64,000 bases of DNA from Natronohydrobacter sp. Its GTDB lineage: Bacteria; Pseudomonadota; Alphaproteobacteria; Rhodobacterales; Rhodobacteraceae. The translations under genes and the position numbers were made by a program. The stretch is taken from assembly GCA_020832585.1 (NCBI GenBank), contig JAFIEL010000002.1:26568-90567 (forward strand). The letters are read 5' to 3'. Below, in pieces: positions 34,013 to 43,235 of this stretch. Below the pieces are notes generated by a model. That model had not been told where the DNA came from. It ran no database searches and was given only the letters and a program-made list of their open reading frames with translations. Position 1 is the stretch's first letter; every line of letters starts with the position of its first letter.

Positions 34013-35133
34013 GCCATTTCCGTCCCGTGACTGATGGCGCGGCCTGTTTCCGGGTCAAAAATATGCAGCGCATCCGCTGGCAGGGCGATCCCGATACTCT
34101 GGCCCACCTGAACATCCGCGCGGTCATGCTCGACCAGAACCAATGTGCCCCCTGCAAAGCTTGCCGCGATATGGGTCTGATCGCCCAGCCATTGATTGGC
34201 CAGAACCTGGGCCGGGCTGCCCCCTGTGCGGCTCATGCGCACGGAATACGGTCGCAGCCCAAGCATCACGTCACCGCGCGACAGGATCGCGGCGCGCACC
34301 TCGGGTGCAAAATCCGTTGCAGGGTATCGCAGCACCACGTTGTCCTCCAGACGCAGCACCAGCGCGTCGCCTTCAGTTACCGCTTTGGCCGCAAAGGTGT
34401 TCATCGGCGGCTCGCCAACAAAAGTGCCGGTGAACAGGTTTGCGGGCGCTGTCTTGATCTGCTCGGGGCTGGCGAATTGTTGCAGCACACCCGCCTCCAT
34501 GACCGCGATCTGGTCCGCCATCGCATTGGCTTCGGCCTGATCATGCGTCACAAGGATCGCGGTCAGGCCACGTTCCTTGATATAGAACTTGATCCGCCCG
34601 CGCAGCAGCGTGCGCAACTGCGGCTCTAGCTGCCCCATCGGTTCATCCAGCAGATAAAGATCCGCCTTGCGCACCAGTGCCCGCGCAAGCGAGGCGCGCT
34701 GCTGCTGTCCGCCCGAAATCGAGCTGGGGTAACGGTCCAGAATGCCCGCGATTTCCAGCATCTCGGCCACGTCCTGCACCTTGGCGCGCACATCCGCATC
34801 GCTTTCCCGCTGGGCCTTGAGAGCAAAGGCGATGTTCTCGCGAACGGTCACTGTCGGATAGAGCGAGTAGCCTTCAAACGCCATCGCGACATTGCGACGG
34901 ACCGGGGGAAGCGCCTGAATCTCGCGCCCGGCCAGAATGATCTTGCCTTGCGAGACTTCCTCGAAACCGGCGACCATGCGCAGGGTCGAGGTCTTGCCAC
35001 AGCCCGATGATCCCAGAAGGGCCACGATATCACCTTGCCGGATCTCCATGTCCAGATCCTTGACCGCGTGAACACCGCGAAGAACCGGGCCATAATACTT
35101 GTTCAGGCCCTGAAGGCTGAGTTGCACTGTCAT
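34009..35133 (-). CDS. MalK/UgpC-type ABC ATPase 2 of the erythritol importer
   Basis: A 374-residue ATPase with one N-terminal nucleotide-binding domain (Walker A GSSGCGKT, signature ISGGQQQRASLARAL, Walker B LYLLDEPMGQLE) and a C-terminal TOBE domain. It starts at ATG 35133, overlapping the preceding ATPase gene by ATGA, and itself overlaps eryA by ATGA. With ATPase 1 it probably forms a heterodimer in a CUT1-type importer. Importers with two distinct ATPases are a feature of this glycerol/polyol transporter subgroup. Confidence 0.9.
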   Translation of the reverse strand: MTVQLSLQGLNKYYGPVLRGVHAVKDLDMEIRQGDIVALLGSSGCGKTSTLRMVAGFEEVSQGKIILAGREIQALPPVRRNVAMAFEGYSLYPTVTVRENIAFALKAQRESDADVRAKVQDVAEMLEIAGILDRYPSSISGGQQQRASLARALVRKADLYLLDEPMGQLEPQLRTLLRGRIKFYIKERGLTAILVTHDQAEANAMADQIAVMEAGVLQQFASPEQIKTAPANLFTGTFVGEPPMNTFAAKAVTEGDALVLRLEDNVVLRYPATDFAPEVRAAILSRGDVMLGLRPYSVRMSRTGGSPAQVLANQWLGDQTHIAASFAGGTLVLVEHDRADVQVGQSIGIALPADALHIFDPETGRAISHGTEMA

Positions 35134-36245
35134 TGCAGGGCTCCTTGCGGCACGGTCGCCTTGGCAGCACCAACAATCCGGCGGCCTGTCGCACGCTCGA
35201 ACAGATGTAGCGATGAGGGATCAGGCAACACATGTGCGACTCCCATGCTCGGAGCCTCCTGGGTCGCAGGGCGCGAAATCATGACCTCGCGGCCGTTTCT
35301 GGTCAGGGCTAGCGTGATGGTCTTTTCATTCAGGGGCGCTTCGGTCTCGATCGTGACCGGGATAGCCCCGGCCGTATCTGCGGGTACGAATTTCAGCGCC
35401 TCGGCACGGATGCCAAGCGTGCAGTCGCGCCCCACGGCCTGTTCAAATGCCGCACCCAATGGCACCGCCACGCCGGAAAGCATCGCCTGCACCCGCCCGT
35501 CAACCATCTGGGGCGTGACATCCAGAAGATTGATCACCGGATCACCGAAAAGCCGCGCGATCTCGACTGTTGCCGGGCGCAGATAGATGTCTTCGGGTGT
35601 GCCGATCTGATGGATCTGGCCCGCATCCAGCACCGCGATCGTATCGCCAAGCGCCATCGCTTCCTTGTAGTCCTGCGTAACATAGATCACGGTCGCCCCC
35701 TGACTTTTCAGCAGGCGCGGTAATTCCAGTCGCATCTCGAAGCGCAGTTTTGCATCGACATTGCGCAATGGATCATCCAGCAACAGAACATCGGGTGCCG
35801 CGGCAAGCGCACGGGCAAGCGACGTGCGCTGCTTCTGGCCATTGGACAATTCCTTGGGCTTGTGATGCAGCACATGCTCGATCTTGAGCATCCGCGCGAC
35901 CCTGGACACGGTCTCGGCCATGCTGGCCTTGTCCATGCGCCGCGCAGTCAGGGGGGCGGCGATATTCTTGCGCGCGTCCATATGCGGAAACAACGCGAAG
36001 TTCTGAAACGCCATGCCCAGCCCGCGATCTTCCGGCTCGACCCCGGTCATGTCCTGCCCGCCAATCGCGATCCGGCCTTCATCCGGGTCGATCACACCCG
36101 CGATCAGCCGCAAGAGCACAGTCTTGCCCGCCCCGGACGGGCCGAACAGGACCAGCGTTTCCCCGCGCGCCACGTCCAGCGACACTCCGTCCAGAACAGT
36201 CTCGGACTTGTATCTTTTGACGATATTCTCAAGTGACAGGCTCAT
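35130..36245 (-). CDS. MalK/UgpC-type ABC ATPase 1 of the erythritol importer
   Basis: A 371-residue ATPase: Walker A GPSGAGKT, signature LSNGQKQRTSLARAL (the usual Gly-Gly is Asn-Gly), Walker B VLLLDDPLRNVD with Asp in place of the catalytic-type Glu after the Asp, and a C-terminal TOBE region. The altered Walker B (DDP rather than DEP) suggests one weak ATP site, which fits pairing with ATPase 2. ATG 36245 lies 4 bases after the permease stop. It is part of the operon SBP-permease-permease-ATPase-ATPase-eryA. Confidence 0.9.
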   Translation of the reverse strand: MSLSLENIVKRYKSETVLDGVSLDVARGETLVLFGPSGAGKTVLLRLIAGVIDPDEGRIAIGGQDMTGVEPEDRGLGMAFQNFALFPHMDARKNIAAPLTARRMDKASMAETVSRVARMLKIEHVLHHKPKELSNGQKQRTSLARALAAAPDVLLLDDPLRNVDAKLRFEMRLELPRLLKSQGATVIYVTQDYKEAMALGDTIAVLDAGQIHQIGTPEDIYLRPATVEIARLFGDPVINLLDVTPQMVDGRVQAMLSGVAVPLGAAFEQAVGRDCTLGIRAEALKFVPADTAGAIPVTIETEAPLNEKTITLALTRNGREVMISRPATQEAPSMGVAHVLPDPSSLHLFERATGRRIVGAAKATVPQGALQ

Positions 36246-36248
36246 GTC

Positions 36249-37106
36249 TTACCCTTTCACCGCGCCAAGGCTCAGGCCTTCGACCAGATAGCGCTGCGCC
36301 AGAATGGCCAGAAGGAAGGTCGGCGTGATCGACAGCACGATCCCTGCCGCGATCTGACCATATTGAATCCCGGATGCCGTGACGAAGGCGAGCGCGCCCA
36401 CAGTCACCGGCTGCTTGTCCGCCGAAGCCAGAACCAGCGCGAAGATGAAATTGTTCCACGCGAAGATGAAGGCCAGCAGTCCCGCCGCCGCAATACCGGG
36501 CATGGCAAGCGGCAGCGACACTTTCCAGAACGTCGCCCAGAAATCATGCCCGGCGATGCGATAGGCGTATTCGACATCCGCCGGGATATCCTCGAAATAA
36601 CCGCGCACGATCCACAGGATCAGCGGCAGCACAATCAACTGATACACCCAGATCAGGCCGCCATAGGTGTTGGACAGGCCAAGTTGCTGGAAATAGATCG
36701 TCAGCGGCAGCAACACCAGCAAAGGCGGGGCGAAACGGAACGACAGCAACGTGAAGGCGATATCCTCGGACCCGCGGAATTTCAGCCGGGCAAAGGCATA
36801 GGCCGCGGGCACCCCAAGCAACAGCCCCACCGCGACCGACGTCGCTGACAGGAAGAACGAGTTGTAGAGATTGCTCATGAAGCGGATCTCCAGCGTGCTG
36901 GTCTGGGTTTCCAGCCGCCCCGTGATCAGTGCCCGATAATTCTGCAAGGTTGGCTCGAACACCATAGAGGGCGGCACCCGCAGAATGGTTTCGTTCGTCT
37001 GGAAACTCATCAGAAGAATCCAGAAGATCGGGAACATGAAGAACAAGATCACAAGGCTGATCGCGATACCGCGCAGCACACGTTCCACGGGTCCGGTGGT
37101 ATCCAT
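36249..37106 (-). CDS. ABC sugar transporter permease (MalG-like)
   Basis: A 285-residue CUT1 permease. It has an N-terminal hydrophobic segment, a periplasmic loop, then a BPD_transp_1 core with the EAA loop around EYAYRIAGHDFWATFWKVSLPLAMPG. ATG 37106 gives MDTTGPVERVLRG; the ORF track adds 32 residues. It pairs with the MalF-like permease just upstream to form the inner-membrane channel of the erythritol/polyol importer. Confidence 0.9.
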   Translation of the reverse strand: MDTTGPVERVLRGIAISLVILFFMFPIFWILLMSFQTNETILRVPPSMVFEPTLQNYRALITGRLETQTSTLEIRFMSNLYNSFFLSATSVAVGLLLGVPAAYAFARLKFRGSEDIAFTLLSFRFAPPLLVLLPLTIYFQQLGLSNTYGGLIWVYQLIVLPLILWIVRGYFEDIPADVEYAYRIAGHDFWATFWKVSLPLAMPGIAAAGLLAFIFAWNNFIFALVLASADKQPVTVGALAFVTASGIQYGQIAAGIVLSITPTFLLAILAQRYLVEGLSLGAVKG

Positions 37107-37120
37107 GTCTCTCTCCTGGC

Positions 37121-38044
37121 TCAGGCTTCGCCGCGCTGCTTTTCGCGCAGTCGCAGCCAGTTCTTGATGAAAATGCTCGAAAGCACATAGGTGATGGCCC
37201 ACAGGATCAGCAGCAGTGCCGCCGACCGGCCCACATTGGTCGCCTGAAAGAAATTCAGATAGGCTTCGACCTGAAACACCATCAGCGTATTGCCCGGCCC
37301 GCCCTGGGTCATTGCATAGATGATGTCGAATTGCTGGATCGACTCGATCACCCGGAACAGGGTCGCGGTCAGCAGAAAGGGCATCAGCATCGGCAGGGTG
37401 ATGCGCCAGAACACGAACAGACGCGGCACACCGTCAAGGGCTGCGGCTTCAAAAGGTTGCTTGGGCAGCGATCGCAACCCGGCCAGCAACAGGATCATGA
37501 TGAAAGGCGTATAGACCCAGATATCGACGATCACGACCGTCAAAAGTGCCGTCTTCGGGTCCGAACCCCAGCGAAAATCCTGCAGCCCGATGAGACTTGC
37601 CATATGCGACAGGATGCCGAAACCGGGATTGGTCATCAGCTTCCACATCAGCGAGGCCAGCACCGGAGCCGTCATCAGCGGCATAAGCAGCATGATCGAC
37701 ACGAAATTGTTGAACATCGTCCGCTTCTGAAGCAGCAGCGCAATCCCAAGACCGAGCAGCAATTGCAGCGTCACGGCCGTAAAGGCATAGGTCATCGAGA
37801 CCTTGACCGTGTTCCAGAAATTGGGGTCATAGAAGAAATCGACGTAATTCTTGCCCCAGTTGAACTGGCGGTTCCACGGCTGCGACAGGCGGTAGCGCTG
37901 CAGCGAGTAGATGATCGCCGTCCCGAACGGGATCAGAATACCGATACAGGTCAACAAGGCCGGCAGGCTGAGCAGATAAGGCAAAAACCGCCTGCTGACC
38001 CGGAAACGACGCGGGCGCCGCGTGCTTCTGATGGTATCTGACAT
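37121..38044 (-). CDS. ABC sugar transporter permease (MalF-like)
   Basis: A 307-residue CUT1 permease. A basic N-terminus is followed by a hydrophobic helix (LPYLLSLPALLTCIGILIPFG), and the EAA loop EAAALDGVPRLFVFWRITLPML lies about two-thirds in. It follows the binding-protein gene after a 150-bp gap with a strong hairpin. It is one half of the heterodimeric channel; the other half is the next gene. Confidence 0.9.
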   Translation of the reverse strand: MSDTIRSTRRPRRFRVSRRFLPYLLSLPALLTCIGILIPFGTAIIYSLQRYRLSQPWNRQFNWGKNYVDFFYDPNFWNTVKVSMTYAFTAVTLQLLLGLGIALLLQKRTMFNNFVSIMLLMPLMTAPVLASLMWKLMTNPGFGILSHMASLIGLQDFRWGSDPKTALLTVVIVDIWVYTPFIMILLLAGLRSLPKQPFEAAALDGVPRLFVFWRITLPMLMPFLLTATLFRVIESIQQFDIIYAMTQGGPGNTLMVFQVEAYLNFFQATNVGRSAALLLILWAITYVLSSIFIKNWLRLREKQRGEA

Positions 38045-38152
38045 GGTTCATTCTCCATCATCCCGGCGCGTCGGGCACCAGGGCTGGTCATATGTCTCGG
38101 GCATGCCTGCACAACAGGGCCACGCCATTCTGACAGAAAAGATCAGTGCGCG

Positions 38153-38176
38153 CGGGGCCCGCCACAACGGGCCCCG
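38153..38176 (-). terminator. hairpin after polyol-binding-protein gene
   Basis: Perfect stem CGGGGCCCG / CGGGCCCCG with loop CCACAA lies 20 bases after the binding-protein stop and before the MalF-like permease start. It lacks a U-run and resembles the hairpins after the other transporter binding-protein genes here. Confidence 0.6.
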
Positions 38177-38195
38177 GCAGTGACAGATCAGCCGA

Positions 38196-39644
38196 TCAGC
38201 GCAGACCGGCTTCCGCCAACTGGCGGTTGACAGATTCGGCCAGCATGTCCAGCCCTTCGTCCACCGGCACCTGGCGTGCCACCATCTGCTGCAGGGTTGC
38301 CGCCCATTCGGTTGTCAGATCGAAGAACAGCGGCTGAGCGGTGAACTTGATCGACGCACCGGGCGCCGAGACATCATGCATCTCGACATAGCCCTGATAG
38401 GAACTGGACAGCTTGGCGCGGAAAATATCATCCGCCCAGATGCTGGCCCGCGACGGGTTCACGAGGTCCATTTCACGCGCGCCGAAAAGCGAATGCTCGG
38501 GACCAGTGACCCACTGCAGGAAGTACCACGCCGCGTCCTTCTTCGTCGAGAAGCTCGACATGGCCATGGCCCAGATCCAGATATTGGGCGTCGGCGCGGC
38601 TGCATCGGGGTTGGCCTTGAACGCAGAGAAGGCAAGGTTGCCTGCCTCGGCATTGCCGGGACCATTCATGAAATAGCCCAGAATGTCGGCGTCATACATC
38701 ATCGCCGACCGGCCCGCACCCACATCGGTTCCCACCTGATACCAGGTGTGGGTCGACCAGTCGGACGCGCCCGAATTCTGGATCATGTCCACCCACTTGG
38801 CGTGGAATGTCTTGGACACATCCGTGTTCATTGCCGCTGACAGCTTGCCATCCGCACCGACAGTCAGATCGACCTGACCGAAGTTGGAATAGCCCGACAG
38901 GAAACCCGGATGGATCGTCGCCCAGGACCGCGATCCGCGCACGCCAATCCCGTAATTGTTGCCACCCATCGCGGCCTTGGCAGCGGCTGCGGTTTCAACC
39001 AGACTGTCCAGATCCGTTGGCACCGACAGACCCGCCGCATCAAAGACCTTCTGATTGTAGGTCAGGTTGTTCTGCTCATAGGCCAACGGAATGCACCACT
39101 GCTTCGCATCGGCCGATCCCAGTTCCCCACCCGGCTGGCCATTCCATGCGCAGGACTTGCGCACGCCTTCCAGAACATCCTCCCAGTTGTAATCCGGGTT
39201 GGTCTTGGACGGGTCGTTGATATATTCATTCAGATCGTCGATCCAGCCTGCCGGACCATAGGTCCAGGTCATATAGGCGCCCGACATGAACGCATCATAT
39301 TCCGAGGACCGCGAGGCCAGCGCCGCAGTGACGCGCTCGAAATAGACATCTTCGGGGAAGACGTCATATTGCACATCCATGCCGGTCAATTCCTTGAAAT
39401 TCTCAAGATTGGCGATCATGGCATCCGTATAGGGGTGCTGGTTCAGAAGCAGCTTGATCGTCGTGCCTTCATGGGCCTTCCAGTCAAACCCGTTCTGGGC
39501 AAGCGCGCGTGTCGCCGAGGCATTCACAAGCACCGACGCCATGGCGGTCGTCACACCAAGCGCTGACATGCCCCGCAGCAACTCGCGCCTGTCGATCTTC
39601 TTTGCGACAAACGCATCGGCAAGTGTCTTTTCCTTATCGTACAT
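38196..39644 (-). CDS. extracellular polyol-binding protein with Tat-like signal
   Basis: A 482-residue family 1 (CUT1) solute-binding protein. The N-terminal DRRELLRG followed by a hydrophobic run and ATRALAQ is a plausible twin-arginine signal peptide, unlike the Sec signals of the other two sugar-binding proteins here. The mature part has EYDAFMSGAYMTWTYGPAGW and TGPEHSLFGAREMDLVNPSRAS typical of the group. ATG 39644 follows AAGGGAGGAAA. As the gene after eryD and before the permeases, it probably captures erythritol or related polyols, comparable in role to the rhizobial Mpt system. Confidence 0.9.
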   Translation of the reverse strand: MYDKEKTLADAFVAKKIDRRELLRGMSALGVTTAMASVLVNASATRALAQNGFDWKAHEGTTIKLLLNQHPYTDAMIANLENFKELTGMDVQYDVFPEDVYFERVTAALASRSSEYDAFMSGAYMTWTYGPAGWIDDLNEYINDPSKTNPDYNWEDVLEGVRKSCAWNGQPGGELGSADAKQWCIPLAYEQNNLTYNQKVFDAAGLSVPTDLDSLVETAAAAKAAMGGNNYGIGVRGSRSWATIHPGFLSGYSNFGQVDLTVGADGKLSAAMNTDVSKTFHAKWVDMIQNSGASDWSTHTWYQVGTDVGAGRSAMMYDADILGYFMNGPGNAEAGNLAFSAFKANPDAAAPTPNIWIWAMAMSSFSTKKDAAWYFLQWVTGPEHSLFGAREMDLVNPSRASIWADDIFRAKLSSSYQGYVEMHDVSAPGASIKFTAQPLFFDLTTEWAATLQQMVARQVPVDEGLDMLAESVNRQLAEAGLR

Positions 39645-39671
39645 CTGGGTTTCCTCCCTTGGAATCCTGTA

Positions 39672-40613
39672 TCAAGACGATTGCTTCATGAGCGCTAGTG
39701 CCGTGCGCTCGTCGGTGATGAGCCCGCTCAGCGCGCCACTCATCAGGACAGACCGGATCGCTCCGGTCTTTTCCTTGCCGCCGGCAATGGCGACAATTCT
39801 TGTCCGTCTGGGCTCCTCCAGACTGACGGACAGAGTGCGGGCGGTCAGCGGCGTCTCCACGCGCTGGCCGCCATCATCGAAGAAATGACCAAGGATTTCG
39901 CCGACCCCTCCGCGCGCGATAACCTCCTTGATCTCGTCGGGCTTGATCATGCCGGATGACACCAGCGAGGCATCCGCTTCGGTCGTGCCGATCCCCACAA
40001 GCTTCAGTTCCGCATCGGCGGCCATCCGAAAGACCGCATTCACCCCGCGCTGATTCAGAAGAACCTCGCGATCCTCAATCGTATTGGCGAAGAACGGCAC
40101 CGGCATCACATAGACCGTAGCCCCGGTTTTCTCGGCCAGGCGCAGCATCACATCATGTGGCGTCGCGGAATAATTGCGTGTCAGTCCGCCCAACAACGAG
40201 ACGAACTCGACCCCGCGAGAATCGATTCGCGGCATTGCGCGCACAGCGGCAGCAAGGGTGCGGCCATGCCCTATGCCGATGCAGTTATATCCACCATGTT
40301 CCACCATCCGGCGCAGGAAACTGGCACCGGCGATCGAAAGCGCCCGGACAAGACCCGACTCCTCGCCCAGATCCGGGGCGACTTCGCAGAAATCCAGCCC
40401 GAACTGCTGTTTCAGGGCGTTCTCCATGACAAGACATTCTGCAATCTCGCCATCAATCATGACCTTGACTGCGCCTTCCTGCACAGCGCGCGCGATCAGC
40501 CGATGGGCCTTGACCGACGGGACGCCAAGCTGCTTTGCGACGGCAGCCTGTGTCAGACCTCCGGCGAAATGCAGCCATGCGGCGCGGATCGCCAGACTGG
40601 CTTCATCTTCCAT
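39672..40613 (-). CDS. eryD: erythritol operon repressor EryD (SorC family)
   Basis: A 313-residue SorC/DeoR-type regulator. The N-terminal helix-turn-helix is GLTQAAVAKQLGVPSVKAHRLI, and the remaining 250 residues form the sugar-binding domain with IGIGHGRTLAAAV and MPVPFFANT. Similarity to Brucella/rhizobial EryD and position at the head of the ery operon give the name. Erythritol or its phosphate would relieve repression. TGTA-N5/6-TACA elements 93-124 bases upstream of the start are candidate operators, with a related pair before eryB. Confidence 0.9.
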   Translation of the reverse strand: MEDEASLAIRAAWLHFAGGLTQAAVAKQLGVPSVKAHRLIARAVQEGAVKVMIDGEIAECLVMENALKQQFGLDFCEVAPDLGEESGLVRALSIAGASFLRRMVEHGGYNCIGIGHGRTLAAAVRAMPRIDSRGVEFVSLLGGLTRNYSATPHDVMLRLAEKTGATVYVMPVPFFANTIEDREVLLNQRGVNAVFRMAADAELKLVGIGTTEADASLVSSGMIKPDEIKEVIARGGVGEILGHFFDDGGQRVETPLTARTLSVSLEEPRRTRIVAIAGGKEKTGAIRSVLMSGALSGLITDERTALALMKQSS

Positions 40614-40915
40614 GCGCGGCTCCCGTCACTTGGTCATCAGTCAACCCGAAGCTGGCAGTCCTTGGCGCGAAAGCCATGTCGCTCAGGGTCTCTCTGATGC
40701 GTGATTGTAAAAAATTACAGCGTATGTAATTTCTACACCAGCGATGAGATGCGTCAATACGGAATCGTCATTCCAGAAATTTTGTTTGTTGGAATGAACC
40801 CGCACACGAACCGTTGATGCAGTCTGAAAGTCTGGATCGACCATGTTGCAATGCAGCGCAGTCGCGCCACGCGCGTTCCGCGCGGGATACAAAATGACGT
40901 GGAGTACAGTCTTGG
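40614..40915. other. 302-bp intergenic region between eryD and the idonate dehydrogenase gene
   Basis: Besides the EryD-like sites there is an inverted repeat TCATTCCA (40768-40775) / TGGAATGA (40790-40797), with a further GGAAT at 40761 able to form an alternative hairpin with ATTCC. This could end transcription of the idonate dehydrogenase/TRAP operon arriving on the minus strand, or bind a regulator. No gene is supported. Confidence 0.45.
40706..40737. promoter_or_regulatory. tandem putative EryD operators upstream of eryD
   Basis: TGTAAAAAATTACA (40706-40719) and TGTAATTTCTACA (40725-40737) are two dyads whose centres are about 18-19 bases apart, roughly two helical turns. They lie upstream of eryD and match the element upstream of eryB, suggesting EryD autoregulation and control of both operons. 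Confidence 0.6.
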
Positions 40916-41947
40916 TCAGAACGAAATCTGCACCTTGACAGCGCGACGGCGGTCGCCTGCCAGCGTCATCGCCTGCACGGCTTCCGCGAGCGGCAGCGTT
41001 GCAGAGATCATTGGCGTAACATCAATCGCCCCACTCGCAATCAAGGTGACGGCCTGTGCAAATTCCGCATGGAACCTATGGGTTCCCAAAAGACGGATCT
41101 CCTTTCCCATCAGCATGTTGATGGGAATCGACAGATCTCCGGCGACACCAAGCTGAATGATCGTTCCTCGCGGACGCGTGCAGGCGATTGCCGTGCGCAA
41201 CGCCGGTGCGGCCGCAGAACATTCAAAAGTGACGTCGATACACCCCTTGTCGGCCTCATAGCGGGTCAGGGATTGCGGAGAAGTTGCCACGTTAATTCCA
41301 TCGGTTGCCCCCATCTGCCGCGCCACCTCAAGCGGCAGATCCTGCAGATCGGTCACAACGATCTCTGCGGCACCGGACCAGCGGGCCAGAGCGACGCACA
41401 GGGCACCTATCGGCCCTGCGCCTGTGACCATGACACGCCGTCCGGCAAGGTCAGGTGCCTGAGCAAGCGCATGCAGGCAGACCGCAAGCGGTTCTGCGCA
41501 GGCGGCGGCGGCAAGACTGGTTGTATCCGCCACGGGCACGCATTGCGCCGCATCAAGGACCATGCGCTCGCGAAAGAAACCCTGCTCATGCGGCATGCGC
41601 AAGGCAGAGCCATTGAAGCGCATGGCCAGACAATGCTGAAACAGCCCTTCATCACAATAGAGGCAGGCATGACAGGGACGCGACGGGTTCAACGCCACAC
41701 GCTGCCCGACAGCCTGTGCGACACCCGCCCCGACCGCCTCAATGGTCCCTGCCGCTTCATGGCCCAGAATGATCGGTTCACGCACCCGGATCGGCCCAAA
41801 GCCACCATCCTGAAAGTAATGCAGATCCGAGCCACAGATACCGCCCGCACCAAGGCGCACCATCACCTCGCCCGGACCGGGTTCGACAAGGGCCACAGTT
41901 TCAATGCGCAGGTCATTCTGGCCGTATAAACGGCAGGCTTTGGTCAT
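40916..41947 (-). CDS. zinc-type alcohol dehydrogenase, L-idonate 5-dehydrogenase-like
   Basis: A 343-residue medium-chain dehydrogenase. The catalytic-zinc region is GGICGSDLHYF and GHEAAG, and the structural-zinc Cys cluster is CHACLYCDEGLFQHC. The nucleotide fold has VMVTGAGPIGALCVALA. It most resembles L-idonate 5-dehydrogenases, which interconvert L-idonate and 5-ketogluconate. It is the last gene after a TRAP transporter and FCD-GntR regulator, and divergent genes encode mannonate dehydratase and a fructuronate reductase-like enzyme, so a hexonate is a sensible substrate. Confidence 0.85.
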   Translation of the reverse strand: MTKACRLYGQNDLRIETVALVEPGPGEVMVRLGAGGICGSDLHYFQDGGFGPIRVREPIILGHEAAGTIEAVGAGVAQAVGQRVALNPSRPCHACLYCDEGLFQHCLAMRFNGSALRMPHEQGFFRERMVLDAAQCVPVADTTSLAAAACAEPLAVCLHALAQAPDLAGRRVMVTGAGPIGALCVALARWSGAAEIVVTDLQDLPLEVARQMGATDGINVATSPQSLTRYEADKGCIDVTFECSAAAPALRTAIACTRPRGTIIQLGVAGDLSIPINMLMGKEIRLLGTHRFHAEFAQAVTLIASGAIDVTPMISATLPLAEAVQAMTLAGDRRRAVKVQISF

Positions 41948-41957
41948 GTTCTGTCCC

Positions 41958-43235
41958 CTATTTCGCGATCAGGTTTGGCAACCATGTCGAGATCGCCGGA
42001 ATATAGGAGACCAGCATCAGCACGATCAGGTTGCAGACCAGAAATGGCACGATCGCCCGCACGACCGGGGCCAGCGGCAAGCGCGCAATATTGGCACAGA
42101 CGAACAGGCACACCCCGACAGGGGGGGTGGTCAACCCGATCATCAGGTTCAGCACGGCAAACACGGCGAAATGCAGCGGATCGACCCCGACACTGGTCGC
42201 CAGTGTCAGCAAGGGGACGAACAGGATGATCAGCGCTGCAATGGTTTCCATGAACATGCCGACAAAAAGCAGGACCAGATTGATCAGCAGGATCACCACG
42301 ATCCGGTTGTCGGTGAATGACAGCACCCAGGCGGCAATCGCCTGCGGAATACGCTCGGACACAAGAATCCAGCCAAACACATTGGCAGTGCCGATCAGCA
42401 CCAGAATCGCCGCCGAGGAAATGGCGGAATCGATGACGATTCCGGGAACCTTTCGCAGCGGCAATTCACGATAGATGAACGCGCCGACGACAAAGGCATA
42501 GACCGAAGCGACAACAGCGGTTTCGGTCGGCGTGGCAATGCCCGACAGCAGCCCCACCACGATCAGCGCTGTCATGGCCAGCGCCCAGACAGCCCCGAGA
42601 AAGGACCGCCCCAACTCGCCCACGCCCTGCCATTCCTGACGCGGATAGCCGCGCCGAACAGCCAGAATATATGTGGTGATCATCATCGCAACGCCCAGCA
42701 GCACCCCGGGCACGGCCCCTGCAATGAACATCTTGCCGACGGAAATGCCCGATAGCGACCCCACGATGATCATGGGCACCGATGGCGGGATGATCGGGCC
42801 GACGGTTGAGGAGGCGGCAGTGACGGCGGCAGAGAAATCGGCCGGGTAGCCTGCCTTTTTCATGCCGGGAATCATCATGCCGCCGATGGAGGCAGCATCC
42901 GCCACTGCTGTTCCCGAAACGCCGCCGAACAGCATCGAGGACGCGACATTCGTCATCCCCAGGCCACCGCGCATCCAGCCGACCAGAGCCTGTGCAAAGC
43001 GGATGATCCGCCCGGTTATCCCGCCCGAATTCATCAGATTGCCCGCAAGGATGAAACCCGGAATGCACAGCAGCACAAAGACATCGATACTGGAATACAT
43101 TTTCTGCGGAATGACAACGAAAGGAATGCCCGCGAAATAGAGATAGGCCAGCGAGGCCACACCCAGTGTGATCGCCACAGGGACGCCTGCGGCCAACCCC
43201 AGCAGGAACACGCCCAGAAGGATCGCAAGGTTCAT
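41958..43235 (-). CDS. dctM: TRAP transporter large permease DctM
   Basis: A 425-residue inner-membrane protein with about 12-13 hydrophobic segments. DctM signatures are MFGGVSGTAVADAASIGGMMIPGM and TPPVGVCLFVCANIA near the C-terminus. It uses an ion gradient to import a carboxylate presented by DctP. It overlaps dctQ by ATGA. Within the hexuronate/hexonate module it likely imports a sugar acid such as glucuronate, fructuronate or mannonate. Confidence 0.94.
   Translation of the reverse strand: MNLAILLGVFLLGLAAGVPVAITLGVASLAYLYFAGIPFVVIPQKMYSSIDVFVLLCIPGFILAGNLMNSGGITGRIIRFAQALVGWMRGGLGMTNVASSMLFGGVSGTAVADAASIGGMMIPGMKKAGYPADFSAAVTAASSTVGPIIPPSVPMIIVGSLSGISVGKMFIAGAVPGVLLGVAMMITTYILAVRRGYPRQEWQGVGELGRSFLGAVWALAMTALIVVGLLSGIATPTETAVVASVYAFVVGAFIYRELPLRKVPGIVIDSAISSAAILVLIGTANVFGWILVSERIPQAIAAWVLSFTDNRIVVILLINLVLLFVGMFMETIAALIILFVPLLTLATSVGVDPLHFAVFAVLNLMIGLTTPPVGVCLFVCANIARLPLAPVVRAIVPFLVCNLIVLMLVSYIPAISTWLPNLIAK

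Noticed and set aside
40683-40892. 69-aa minus-strand ORF upstream of eryD
   Set aside because: It covers the putative EryD operators and an inverted repeat, and has no recognisable features.
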